Position numbers and translations under genes: made by a program. From positions 310,001 to 374,000 of the forward strand of contig WHUZ01000057.1 of the NCBI GenBank assembly GCA_015179045.1: a DNA stretch of 64,000 bases, in the 5' to 3' direction. Source of the DNA: Kalaharituber pfeilii (lineage: Eukaryota; Ascomycota; Pezizomycetes; Pezizales; Pezizaceae). This document shows, in pieces, positions 54,583-64,000 of the stretch. Numbering within the stretch: position 1 is the stretch's first letter; every line of letters starts with the position of its first letter. Under the pieces are notes generated by a model, which did no database searches, was not told where the DNA came from, and was given only the letters and a program-made list of their open reading frames with translations.

Positions 54583-55324
54583 TGTTACGGGCGTGAGGGG
54601 CTCTGGCTCCGGTGGGCGCTGGACGGCACCGGATGTTACGGCTATGGTGGGGCGAATACGGCGGATCGGGGTCGCCACGGAAGTGTGTATACGGCGGTTC
54701 GGAATGGCTACGGGGCGTATATACGGCGGACCGGAAGGGCAGCTACTCGGCGGGGGGCGCGCAGCGGAGCGGAGCGATTCACGGGCGTATTGAGGGAACG
54801 ATAGGTTCAGAGTTATAGAGAAACTTAGGACACCGCTAGTGTCTTGATTCTTCTAACTATGCTATCGCCAGCCGGCGCTTATATAGACTTCAGCGCAGCC
54901 ATACATGAAGAGTCAACAAATGAATAATTGGCTGGCAATGCGGCGATTCCTTATCAATGCCAATACCGGTGGTAATAGGCACACGTAACGAAAACATGCA
55001 AAAATAGTACGGGACAAAGATAACGAATGTACTAATGCATGTGCGTATATTAATAAAGCTTCCGTAACTCGAGTGTATGCATCAAGCTGCATTCCGGATG
55101 ACACACCCTTCCGTAGTACTGCCCTATCTAAACGATGCGAGAATCAACAGCCAAGCCTAACGGGTGATCAGTCCGGTCAATCAGCATTGGTCTTATGTTC
55201 GATTGCAGGGTCAGCGTTATCCCCTTGGCGGGTAAGTCTTCACCTTTAGCCGTGGCAGCTAATTAGTAGTGGAACCCTTGCCCCTTGCCACAGTGGTAGG
55301 CAAGTTTCCACCTTAGCCGTAACA
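54583..55324 (-). repeat. LTR copy (gypsy 2-related family)
   Basis: The 742-bp copy with TGTTACGG...CCGTAACA ends is nearly identical to 60433-61170. The flanks are CAGTG and CAGCC, sharing only three bases, so a clean solo-LTR origin is not shown. It may be the 5' LTR of gypsy 2 or a separate insertion. The TATA-like element and leader are on the minus strand. Confidence 0.65.
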
Positions 55325-56200
55325 CAGCCATTCCAGCACTTGGATGGCCACTATGTCTATGAGTTCCTCCTCCACTACTTCCTCTGGCTCCTCTATTCTA
55401 ATACTAATCATAGGACTAGGAGCCACACTAATCAATTGTCCCTTTTTTGAACTGTCTGTCTCTCGTACAGGTGGGTTCGATCTTCTCTTGTATTTCTTCA
55501 TAGTCGTATCAAAGGTTACTGGTATATATAGGTCTACCTCTATTTTCTCCACTATCTCTGGTACCTCTGGCTCAGTTCCTCCTGACCCTCTTGCTCTGGT
55601 AGAGCTTGATGCCATGCGGATGAAGGCTTCCTCAATGTTCAGCTATCTGTATTCTTTCCCTACTGGAGTCAGGAACCCGCTCTATGCACCATCTTGGCCC
55701 TGCTGCCCCTTGCTGCGGCATGGGGTAATGATCTTCATTGCCACTCTGCTCTCTACTATAATGACATTCTCAATATTATCATCGCCAACCATGCTTACCA
55801 CTTTGTAACTGTCTCTAGCTGCCTCTTCCTGAATAGCAATGCCTTGCTTAATGCCTGCTGCCCATTGTTCCCACTCTACCTCGTTTGCTTTAAAAGCATT
55901 AAACTGGCTTACCTCTGTAGAGCTCCATTCCTAATAAAGCTCTACTGGCCCCCTTGCCTCAACCACCCCCTCCGTATTCTTCACTACCTATAGAAGAGCC
56001 TCCTCAATTCCTGTAGCTGTACTACCTATGAGCTAGCCCCACTCTTTGGCCCCCTCTACACAAAAAACCTTGTCTTCCATGATAACAAAAAATCTTTTGC
56101 TCCAGTCCCTCACTGGGCCAAAAAGCCCCCTCTACAATATTTGCTCTATTCTCTCGAATCTCCTGCCCACTTGTTCCTTCGCTGCTAAAATTCTGTGATT
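55325..56200 (-). pseudogene. degraded coding sequence, retroelement-like
   Basis: Minus-strand frames with several stops read VVKNTEGVVEARGPVELY, then FNAFKANEVEWEQWAAGIKQ, and an open 100-aa end (ASSSTRARGSGGTEPEVPEI). The acidic, low-complexity style suits a gag-type or hypothetical protein. The LTR at 54583-55324 cuts its end. I do not recognise a specific family. Confidence 0.35.
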
Positions 56201-56346
56201 AGAGCAGCACTATAATTAGTGCCCGTCGGTCGCCCAGGTTGAGCGTTAATGGTACGGGTCAATTGGTAGCAGCGATTTCCCCTGCCGCTTTTGCGTGGCT
56301 TGGCATGTGGCCAGGGGTAAAATTTTGACCTCGAGAGATCGCAACT

Positions 56347-58097
56347 TTGCCCCCTTCTCAGCCCACAGCGCCGGGTCAAACCTGTCGTAAAGGCTTATAT
56401 CTTTGCTCAGGCGTTCCTGAGCTTCGTATCTCTGTAATTTTCGCGGTGGGACACCCCTTGGTTGCGGTGGTGCGACCCAGTGGTGCAGTCGGAAGTTCGA
56501 AAGAAGTTGAGTTTGAATCCCTTAGCTGGTCTATGGGCCCACTCTCCATTACTGGGCAAGCATACTTCGCAATTACTACCAACTGCTGCATGGCAGGCGC
56601 AAAACCTCACGCGGCCCTCTCCATTGGCGTCCTCTCTGCCTTCTTCGATGCTTATGCGGACTTCCTCATTGTTAGAGATCTACAGTAATGTCGGAGTGTC
56701 GGAGGTGTCGGATATCAGAGAGGTCCGTGATAAAGGGTGGTAAGGGCCCGAGAGCAACCTCATGCTCTATGTATATAGGTGTATTACTTTGGCTACTCTC
56801 TCTACGAAGGAACAACAATCATCTCTTTCTACCCAAAGCTCAACACATCAACACTCATCAACTACCACCCCTTTGCTTTCACTGCCAGCGGCGGCATCAA
56901 TGTCGGCCTCCGCTATGCGCTGGATATATGGTTCGTCACCATCCACATCAGCGTGGAGATCGGTGCCACACTATTCCTTCAGGGCCCGCCCATTAGCGGC
57001 TTCGTCCATGTCAACTTCTGGGTCCTTGGGTTCAACATCCACTTTGGCCCTCAGAAAACCCCACCTAGTGACCCAGCCTCGTTACCCGTCTTCTACCACC
57101 TTGTGCTCCAGAAGGGCAGTCCCAGCGCCGGCACCACCGCCCCCATCCCGCACGTCTTCGCTGTCAAATCCGGACTCATTCCCAGCGCCATCAAGAGCTC
57201 CAGCGACAACAAAGATAAAGATACCGAAGTGGGCGGCGCTACGCCCGAGGACAAAATCTGGGAAGTGCATGCAGGAACCTTCACATTCACCATCACTTCT
57301 GTGTTTGCGCTCAAGGAAGCGAAGGTATACCCGGGTAGCTCGAACGAAAGGTCCATCACTACACAAGGATTGAAGACTGCAGGGCTCTACGCGAGGCTGA
57401 TGCATATCCAAGAAGAACTAACGAGTACCTTGAAGGTAGAGATGGAGATTGATAGCTCTAGTGGGAAAGACTATCAGCCGGCATGGAAGTTGAAGCCTTT
57501 GTTGAGCCAGGTATCCAAGGCATCATGGGATAAATGTAAGTCTTCGTTCCGCAATTCATCCCAACACTCTTCCGGATCCCGCTGCTGCCGGCTCAGGCAA
57601 CATACTCTATATCGTATGTGCTCAGTTATACTAATGACGAATCCGCAGATAACGAGGACCACGATCCTATCAAGGGGTCCACCGCTCTTCTCTCTACTGA
57701 CATCCCATCCACGGTAACTGAACTCATGGGGATCCTCCTCATCCCACCCAAGCCGGCGCTCAGCCATGATATGATCCCCACCTTCGACGCCGTCGAGTCG
57801 CAGGTTCAGGACGTCATGGACCCCGTCGAGTTCAAACCGTCCATTGACGCGAACTCTTCATGGGCTCCAGTGCCGCCAACTCCACCACCCGAAGACGACC
57901 TAGCAAAGCCGTGGGAGGCTGTACAGGACTTGTGGAAGGCTCACGCGGGACCCGGCGGCGCAGCAGAAAGCACGGTGGAGACGTGGAGAAAAGTAATGGG
58001 ATGGAAGGATAAGAGCGTACGGGGCAAGATGCCCAAGAGGCTTGTTGACGATTTGACCAAGTTGTATGTTGCAGCGCCGATGATTGCCGTAGCGTGA
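56347..58097 (+). pseudogene. DUF6603-type protein, C-terminal part, split by a mini-LTR
   Basis: The blocks match the C-terminal half of fungal DUF6603 proteins: LRISVIFAVGHPLVAVVRPS, TTNCCMAGAKPHAAL, FFDAYADFLI, then GGINVGLRYALDIWF, ISVEIGATLFLQGPPISGFV and HVNFWVLGFNIHFGP. A 184-bp insertion (56670-56853) falls within the codon after ADFL. Removing it with one CTCAT copy restores the frame. A 113-nt intron (57536-57648) joins in phase to the last exon, which ends at 58097. Intact family members are much larger; everything upstream of about 56345 is repeat sequence, so the 5' part is missing. Function of the family is unknown. Confidence 0.7.
56670..56853 (+). mobile_element. 184-bp solo mini-LTR
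   Basis: It starts TGTTAGAGATC and ends ATCAACA, flanked by an exact 5-bp duplication CTCAT (56665-56669 and 56854-56858). Size, TG...CA ends and the 5-bp duplication fit a small LTR (TRIM-like). It includes a TATA-like TATGTATATAGG. A related copy lies inverted at 61653-61837. Confidence 0.8.
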
Positions 58098-58780
58098 CTC
58101 AGATAAAGTGAATTATATATGGAGGTGTGCATGATTCTTTCCCATTGTTTTCCTGTTCATTTACAAGTCCATGAACCAGTACTAACCTACATTTATACAA
58201 CAGGACAGTTTAGTTGTCTCTATGCCATTATTGTCATTTTCTTTTTCTCTTTTTTTCCTTTCCTTCAATATGTTCATTTCAGCTCGATGCTTCTTCCACC
58301 TTTATCGATTTTTATATTTTTCCATCTCTATTCCCTCTATTATATGTCAGTATTTCCGTTGATAGCCCCTACCACCATGCTCCCCGTTTCTCAATCACGA
58401 ATCTACTTATTTTACTTTCTTTTTTTTTTAAAATATATATATATTATATATATATAAAAGTTATATCTTTAATGATCTACTGATATTCTCGGGCAAAAAA
58501 TAGTGAAGGATACACATTGATCAGAGCCATGTGTAGTTTGATTGTTCAGATGACGAGGGTGTGGTCGATGTATTGGATTTACTTGGTGAAGAAATTTTTC
58601 AGGAATTTTGTTGTTTTTTGTTTATTTGATGCAGTTGAATTCGATGTTTCCCTTGATTTGATCTAATGAACATGCAAACGTTACTGCTGCTATGGGTGAG
58701 TGGTATATTACTTTGAGTTGGATTTTTTTTCGAATTGGATGTATCTTCATTTTTATTTTTATTTTGTTAATTTTTTATTT
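58098..58780. other. AT-rich intergenic
   Basis: No gene is seen. There is an AT microsatellite-like stretch at 58430-58460 and T-rich tracts. Confidence 0.5.
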
Positions 58781-58786
58781 TTTAGA

Positions 58787-59130
58787 AATAATTGCTCGTA
58801 TGCCACCGTATGGTCTAGGTATGACGAGGTTAAATACAAGAGCAATAAATGGAAAAATTGACAAATAGCATTGTGAAATACACTTCATTGCTACATATAG
58901 CAGCATGAAATCAAAATCCACCCGCCCACAATCGACCTCATGAGTTTGCACCTCATGGATCTGGTTCGTCCTCCTCGCCTACCAGGGGGGTTGTGTATTG
59001 CTTCCAGTCCCGCCAGCCTATTTGCGCATCCAGACCTCGCACCTGTGCCGAATGTGATCGATTCTTTCCTGCTCCACCTATATTCCACACTGTCTACTTT
59101 CTCAGCCAGCCCAGCCGCTGGAGTGTGACT
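58787..59130 (-). mobile_element. decayed LINE end, tail A
   Basis: The complement reads CTCGTCATACC ... GGCATACGAG. The outer stem of tail A is kept through a compensatory C-to-T / G-to-A pair. Upstream (to about 59130) short minus-strand frames look like a decayed ORF2 end, but no motif is certain. Confidence 0.5.
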
Positions 59131-60383
59131 TCGTTGAACTAGAAATTATATGAAACCTTCCAGCTCATAACCACAAAACCTATAGATACATATTCATCTT
59201 TGACCATCTAGGCGCAAAAGACCACGACCCAAGATTAGGGACAGAGTTTGATAAGAATATGACTAGCTATAGGACATTTTGGGTTCGGAGGTCGCAAATC
59301 AGAGCTTTCCCATCTAGCATAAACACCGATATTGGAGGGTATAGAAGTACTTTAACGCGATTTTGGAGAGAGAGACAAAAGAAATATAGGCCTAGAAGTA
59401 TGTATCTATGTGTGGGGTCATTTGATTAACGACTCCTAATATCCTATCTCATAAGTAGTCAAAAACACCCGACTAGAGATTCCACGTGACTCCTTCAATA
59501 AAAGCTGCGAAAGGTACTGCTGCGATCTTTCAAAATTCAGCGTACGGCGCACACGACAGTATTAGATAACAAAAGAAGCTGGAGCGTGAATATGTTGGTG
59601 TTACCTTCTCAGTAACTAGACAAACATGTCAATAGTGACATGAAAGAGAGCTTTCGAGTTTTATGCCTATATTATACCTCTGGATTATGGCGTGCTGATC
59701 TCACTGCTCTGTAGTGGCTACCCTGACGAGTGTTAAAAAAAAAAATTTGCCTATTGGGCTAGCAGTTTCAGCTGGCAGGCTATTTCGAAGCTGATGAGCT
59801 TTTTCTAGACTTACTCGAAATAGCAAAATTAAAAGAAGTAATTCACCGTGACAACGGTTCGAACAATTAAGTCGATCGTACATAGCATGAGTTGCTGGAG
59901 TTTAGTTCCAATGGGTTAGCAACAGAAACCCTGAGGCGGAAATTCCGTTGGTTATGTAATGTTGGGCATGTATTTTGCAGCGCCGTAGTGTGGGGCAGTT
60001 GTAGTATCTCCAGGAGTAACATACGGAATTCGCATTGTGGGGGCGGGCGATAAGCCGCTGTCGGTAGCTTCAAGTAATGAATGTATATATGCATATATGT
60101 AAAAAAGCAAAAGATATTACAAGTACCAGCATAGCAGTAGTATAGCTGATAAATACATACATACTCGCAAACATCCAAAACCACAACAATGAAAAAGTAA
60201 AACATATATATCTTGAAAAAATCTGTATACTACTCAAACTCCCGCTACATACAGACTTTCGATCCCTTCGCATGTGCTTCCTTATCTTCTTCAATACGTC
60301 ATTATCTATGTGATATAGATTTACCCCTACCCAAGCCAGCTACCAATTCAACCTCACACTCGTATTAGTCCTGTAGTTACGGG
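59131..60383. other. non-coding, nothing recognised
   Basis: There are only short ORFs without domain character, and no terminal repeats or tails. Confidence 0.4.
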
Positions 60384-61600
60384 TTCATCAGTCCAAGAAG
60401 CTCCGTCACGTTCGCTTCCACCCAGTGCGTTTTGTTACGGGCGTGAGGTGCTCGGCTCCGGTGGGCGCTGGAAGGGACCGGATGTTACGGCTACGGTGGG
60501 GAAAACGGCGGTGCCGGCGTCGTCCCGGAAGTGTGAATACGGCGGGTCGGAATGGCTACGGAGGTGTATACGGCGGACCGGAAGGGCAGCTACTCGGCGG
60601 GGGGCACGCAGCGGAGCGGAGCGATTCACGGGCGTAATGGTGGAACGATAGGTTCAGAGTTATAGAGGACTTAGGACACCGCTTGTGTCTTGATTCTTCT
60701 AACTATGCTATCGCCAGCCGGCGCTTATATAGACTTCAGCGCAGCCATACATGAGGGGTCAACAAATGAATAATTGGCTGGCAACGCGGCGATTCCTCAT
60801 CAATGCCAATACCCGTGGTAATAGGCATACGTAACGAAAACATGCAAAAATAGTACGGGACAAAGATAACGAATGTACTAATGCATGTGCGTATATTAAT
60901 AAAGCTTCCGTAACTCGAGTGTATGCATCAAGCTGCATTCCGGATGACACACCCTTCCGTAGTACTGCCCTATCTAAACGATGCGAGAATCAACAGCCAA
61001 GCCTAACGGGTGATCAGTCCGGTCAATCAGCGTTGGTCTTATGTTCGATTGCAGGGTCAGCGTTTTCCCCTTGGCGGGTAAGTCTTCACCTTTAGCCGTG
61101 GCAGCTAATTAGTAGTGGAACCCTTGCCCCTTGCCACAGTGGTAGGCAAGTTTCCACCTTAGCCGTAACACGTTTCTGCTCCGTGCCATACCAGCTACTT
61201 GACTGCGTTTAAGTGTTTATGTATAGTCGCCTGCACCAGCACAGTGATGGCCGCTCCCGTGCTTTTATCGTGGGACACTTCGGCGATGGGGAACGTCTGG
61301 TTTCTGGTGCGGGCATGGCCCCATAGGAGGTCCATGGCCCCGGTAACGCCCGACCTCGCAGCCCACATAAGTGGGAGCAGAATACATCGTAAGCCAATTC
61401 TCTTGTCCTGCAGGCGCTCCCCCAGTTGAGAGAAAGTCCAAGTGACCGTGTGCTAATAATCTTGCTGCTCATCCGGAAACGCTGCATCATCGTATAGCAC
61501 GCCATAGCAACAACAGGAGCATGTGCGTACTCTAGCGAGGCGGGTAATCCGCTACAATGGACCGTGGGCCTATGGGGTTTCATTTGCTGGATGGCCATTC
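60384..61600 (-). pseudogene. ankyrin-like gene relic split by a solo LTR
   Basis: The minus-strand frame includes LPLMWAARSGVTGAMDLLWG, which fits an ankyrin repeat core. After the LTR is removed it runs on to GAETHWVEANVTELLGLMNP and a stop at about 60384. A TAG after LNAVK also breaks it. Upstream frames (to 61600) are shifted. A mini-LTR copy follows at 61653. Ankyrin assignment rests on one repeat. Confidence 0.4.
60433..61170 (-). mobile_element. solo LTR (738 bp)
   Basis: It has TGTTACGG...CCGTAACA ends and an exact 5-bp duplication CGTTT (60428-60432 and 61171-61175). No internal retroelement sequence adjoins it, so it is a solo LTR formed by LTR-LTR recombination. It is nearly identical to 54583-55324 and interrupts the ankyrin-like relic. 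TATA-like and leader motifs are on the minus strand. Confidence 0.85.
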
Positions 61601-61652
61601 AGGTGGGACCGAGGCTAGCAAGCGATGCTCCCTTGCACTTTTCAGCTATTGG

Positions 61653-61837
61653 TAGTATGTGTGTTGAGCTTTGGGTAGAAAGAGATGATTGTTATTCTTT
61701 CGTAGAGAGAGTAGCCAAAGTAACACACCTATATACATAGAGTATGAGATTGCTCTTGGGCCCTTACCACCCTTTATCATGGACCTCTCTGATATCCGAC
61801 ACCTCCGACACTCTGACATTACTATAGATCTCTAACA
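61653..61837 (-). mobile_element. mini-LTR copy 2
   Basis: The reverse complement matches the 184-bp element at 56670-56853 over nearly its full length (AGCTTTGGGTAGAAAGAGAT, TACTATAGATCTCTAACA). No clear 5-bp duplication was found, and the left limit is approximate. Confidence 0.7.
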
Positions 61838-62990
61838 ATTTACACACACTGTGCAGGCCACTTATCAATTAACAAGCTTGAGAGACCAAACACAAGTCAA
61901 AATACATAATTACATACATGATTAGAGGTGCTGCTGCTTAAAAGCATCGTGTTTAGAGCTCATGTTGCTTACAGTAGAGTACATGTTACCGTAAGCTCGT
62001 GCCGCTATTTGCTATGGCAGGACTAAATTTGATTTCTTAACTGACGTCCTGAATAGTAGGGCTTTGAAAATCATGTTCAATTTCTTCAATATCATTAGTG
62101 TCCTCCTGATGCATCTCATCACCTAAGTTTTGTGTGGCTCAATTCCAATATTCTGTATGATGTATCAGGATAGCAAGGTGAGTAGGTACGAAGGTGGACA
62201 GTTGCATAGGCCTTTTCTGCAGCCCCGCGAGTTATGCATCCTCAACAGTGTCATAAGAGTAAGTCGCCAACCTGAGAAGTGTTGTCGTATTGAAACAATG
62301 TTCCTCGCACTGTAGTACGTAGCGCGCCATACTGTAGATGCTAAAGGATCATTTGGAGGAAAAGTTGCTAGTTGTATTACTTGAAGTTTGAGTGAGAGAA
62401 AACAATAGGAGCAGTGATAGTATAGTTCTAGAACGGCAATAAGTGTAAAAGCTTTAACTCAATTATGTAGATAGTTTCTTTGGGTATTCGGACCATTAGT
62501 CCGGGCCAGCTATCACAAGTATGGGTGGCCTAGGTCACTTATATCGGAACCCCGGCCACTGGTCCGGACCAGTCATCAGTGGCCCGCTTAGATGGCTAGC
62601 CGCTCCTATATACAAGGCTAGAAACTAATAGTTTCAAGAAGGGCATAGTATACTATCCTTAGAGATAGGAATCAGTACAAGGCAAGTGCAAATCAGTGAC
62701 CTTTCAGAGTGAAGATAGAAACTAGATAAAGCATAAAAGAGATGAGATAGACAGTACAACTAGAACAAGCGTACCGCATAATTAGAGAACAATGCAGAAT
62801 AGAAAGGAGGCCGACATTGTTGATATTGTTTGCCTATCATTCACTCATGATGCGTCCCTCAGTTCACTTGTCATGTCGTCCATCCATCCGTCAACTCTAG
62901 CAGCCCGCCTGTTTACCAGTCTAGCTCGTCAGCCTATCTAGTCTCATGCAGCGTGCGGTAGTTCAGTCCAGCCTATTCCTTTCCTTGGCT
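61838..62990. other. non-coding, nothing recognised
   Basis: Short ORFs only. 62500-62590 contains repeated GGTCCGGACC- and GGGCCAG-like short inverted motifs of unknown meaning. Confidence 0.4.
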
Positions 62991-62999
62991 TGCCTCTTC

Positions 63000-63990
63000 T
63001 TGGCCTTCATTCTTATTCTTGCCTCCTAGTTTGGTTGCACTATCTCCCTCCATTATGGGCTCGTCTTTGTAGGGTGGGACCATGCCCAGCTGTGCTACCC
63101 CGTTCGCCCTCGTTTCCTTCTAGTCCCTTGTAGCCCCTCGTCCACATTATCGCCACATCCATCAGTCTCCTGTTTACCCTTTCCTCTAATGCCAGTCTGC
63201 ACATGTTACTAGCCCCGTCCGATGTTGGCCTCTCTTTTGCTAGCTTGATCATGCTATTCAGCACTACTTGAGAATTGATCATGCTATTCAGTGCTACTTG
63301 AGAATCCATTATAACTAGCTGTTCCTCCTCTTTGTCTCCCAATGCCTCGGTTATCGCTACTACTTTGGGTCATTAACTGTGACTCTCGTTCCCTAGATAT
63401 GTCACTTCTCTCTGTGCCTACTCCAGTAACCCACCCCCACCCTTTCCCCTCTAGGCCAATGCCATCAGTATAAATTGCTTTCCAGCCTTTATCTTCCTCA
63501 TCTGCTACCCTCTATTCCCACTCTTCTCTAGTAGCTGCCCCTCTCAGTGTCATTAGTACTGCCATGGGGAGTCCTCTCTCCATTTCAGAGATCCCCGAAT
63601 ACATTGCACTCCCCTTTAACGTGGGAGCTTTTCTTCCTTGAAACTTAGGGCCCTACTTTTCATCCTGTCCCTCTCCCTTCCAGGAACGTTCGTATAGATT
63701 AATATTCTAGGTTTGCTAGTCCCTCTACCACATCCTTCCTCGTGCCGACAGGTATGCCTGTTAGTATTTTGAATAGGCTATCCGTTAACGTTAAATCCAG
63801 CTGGCTTGAACTAGACTAGGGTTAATGCCGAACCCCATATATTGCTATGGTAGAGTGCACTTATAAGAGACCACCTGTTCCATTCTGTTGCTCGCTTACT
63901 AATACACCCCTTTTTTTTTTTTCCCTATTACCCCGCCCAGTTGGCCCTCCAGCACCTTCAAGTCTCAGTCATAATTGTTACATTTCGCAT
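63000..63990 (-). pseudogene. LINE ORF2 RNase H region relic
   Basis: Minus-strand frames read AIYTDGIGLEGKGWGWV (first catalytic Asp region), then VIMDSQVALNSM (third Asp) and VAIMWTRGYKGLEGNE, where TRGYKG replaces the usual H-K-G. Upstream (63.56-63.95 kb) is PRILIYTNVPGRERDRM, the pre-RNase H segment. A short in-frame tandem duplication (NSMINSQVVLNSMI) and many stops mark it as dead. It carries no tail within the window. Confidence 0.65.
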
Positions 63991-64000
63991 CTCATCTTCA

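Noticed and set aside
54550..54818. Three overlapping plus-strand ORFs (Gly/Arg-rich)
   Set aside because: They lie within the LTR and its 33-bp repeat and recur in the other LTR copy at 60425-60651.
46154..55324. Full-length gypsy 2 from the LTR at 46154 to the LTR at 54583
   Set aside because: The two LTRs are clearly more diverged than 54583 is from 60433, the flanks do not match, and an inverted LTR fragment and minisatellites lie between. The pairing cannot be claimed.
56165..56420. Possible tRNA from a GGTTCGA-like motif
   Set aside because: No acceptor stem or anticodon arm could be folded by eye.
55325..60432. One LTR retrotransposon between the near-identical LTRs at 54583 and 60433
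   Set aside because: 60433-61170 has its own CGTTT duplication and is a solo LTR; the interval holds a host-type DUF6603 relic and no pol.

Overview
The window looks like a stretch of a transposon-rich filamentous fungal genome. The evidence is short introns (46-113 nt) with GT..AG borders and fungal branch points, and several fungal protein families: a BTB protein, a HAM1-like protein, DUF1996 and DUF6603. There are also Tad1-type LINEs, chromodomain Ty3/gypsy elements and copia, hAT, MULE and mariner/pogo-type debris. A truffle-like Pezizomycete is my best guess, but it is an inference from the style of the sequence.

Layout. 1-1478 is a MULE-type transposase relic split by a hAT-type MITE. 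1620-9036 is a nest of non-LTR retrotransposon pieces, up to four insertions deep. 9054-10401 is a three-exon BTB/zinc-ribbon gene on the minus strand. 10.4-13.3 kb is mostly non-coding, with a palindromic MITE and a LINE tail. 13.6-16.3 kb is a HAM1-like gene with broken frames. 18.66-21.0 kb is an intact three-exon multi-pass membrane protein gene. 21-24.3 kb holds a series of LINE tails. 24.36-30.5 kb is gypsy element 1 (minus strand). 30.5-34.65 kb is LINE endonuclease pieces, a gypsy gag relic, and a copia end with its LTR. 34.7-36.5 kb is a divergent ferric-reductase-like gene. 37-39.2 kb holds inverted-repeat elements. 39.64-40.84 kb is an intact four-exon DUF1996 gene. 42.4-46.8 kb holds LTR-like repeats, minisatellites and a complete ORF1-only LINE. 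46.15-52.5 kb is gypsy element 2 (minus strand), carrying a GGCC-rich hAT-type element and two LINE insertions. 52.5-54.5 kb is minisatellite. 54.6-61.2 kb holds solo-type LTRs flanking a DUF6603 relic and an ankyrin-like relic. 63.0-64.0 kb is a LINE RNase H relic.

The most interesting theme is the LINE machinery. Two 3' tail families recur. Tail A has a core reading roughly CGCCATAGCCC-ATA-GGGCGGCATGCG and ends in TAATGATATA plus poly(A). Tail B ends in GCGGGGTTATGTGAT plus poly(A). Tail A folds into a two-part stem whose base pairs covary between copies. Many insertions consist of little more than the tail, with 7-14 bp target duplications, and one is pure poly(A). Several copies, two of them complete with target duplications, carry only ORF1 placed directly before a tail. 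This resembles mammalian HAL1 half-LINEs and implies mobilisation by a LINE reverse transcriptase supplied from elsewhere.

Five host genes look worth keeping as genes: BTB, HAM1-like, the membrane protein, the ferric-reductase-like gene and DUF1996. DUF6603 and the ankyrin-like gene are relics cut by LTR insertions. No rRNA, tRNA or CRISPR was recognised.
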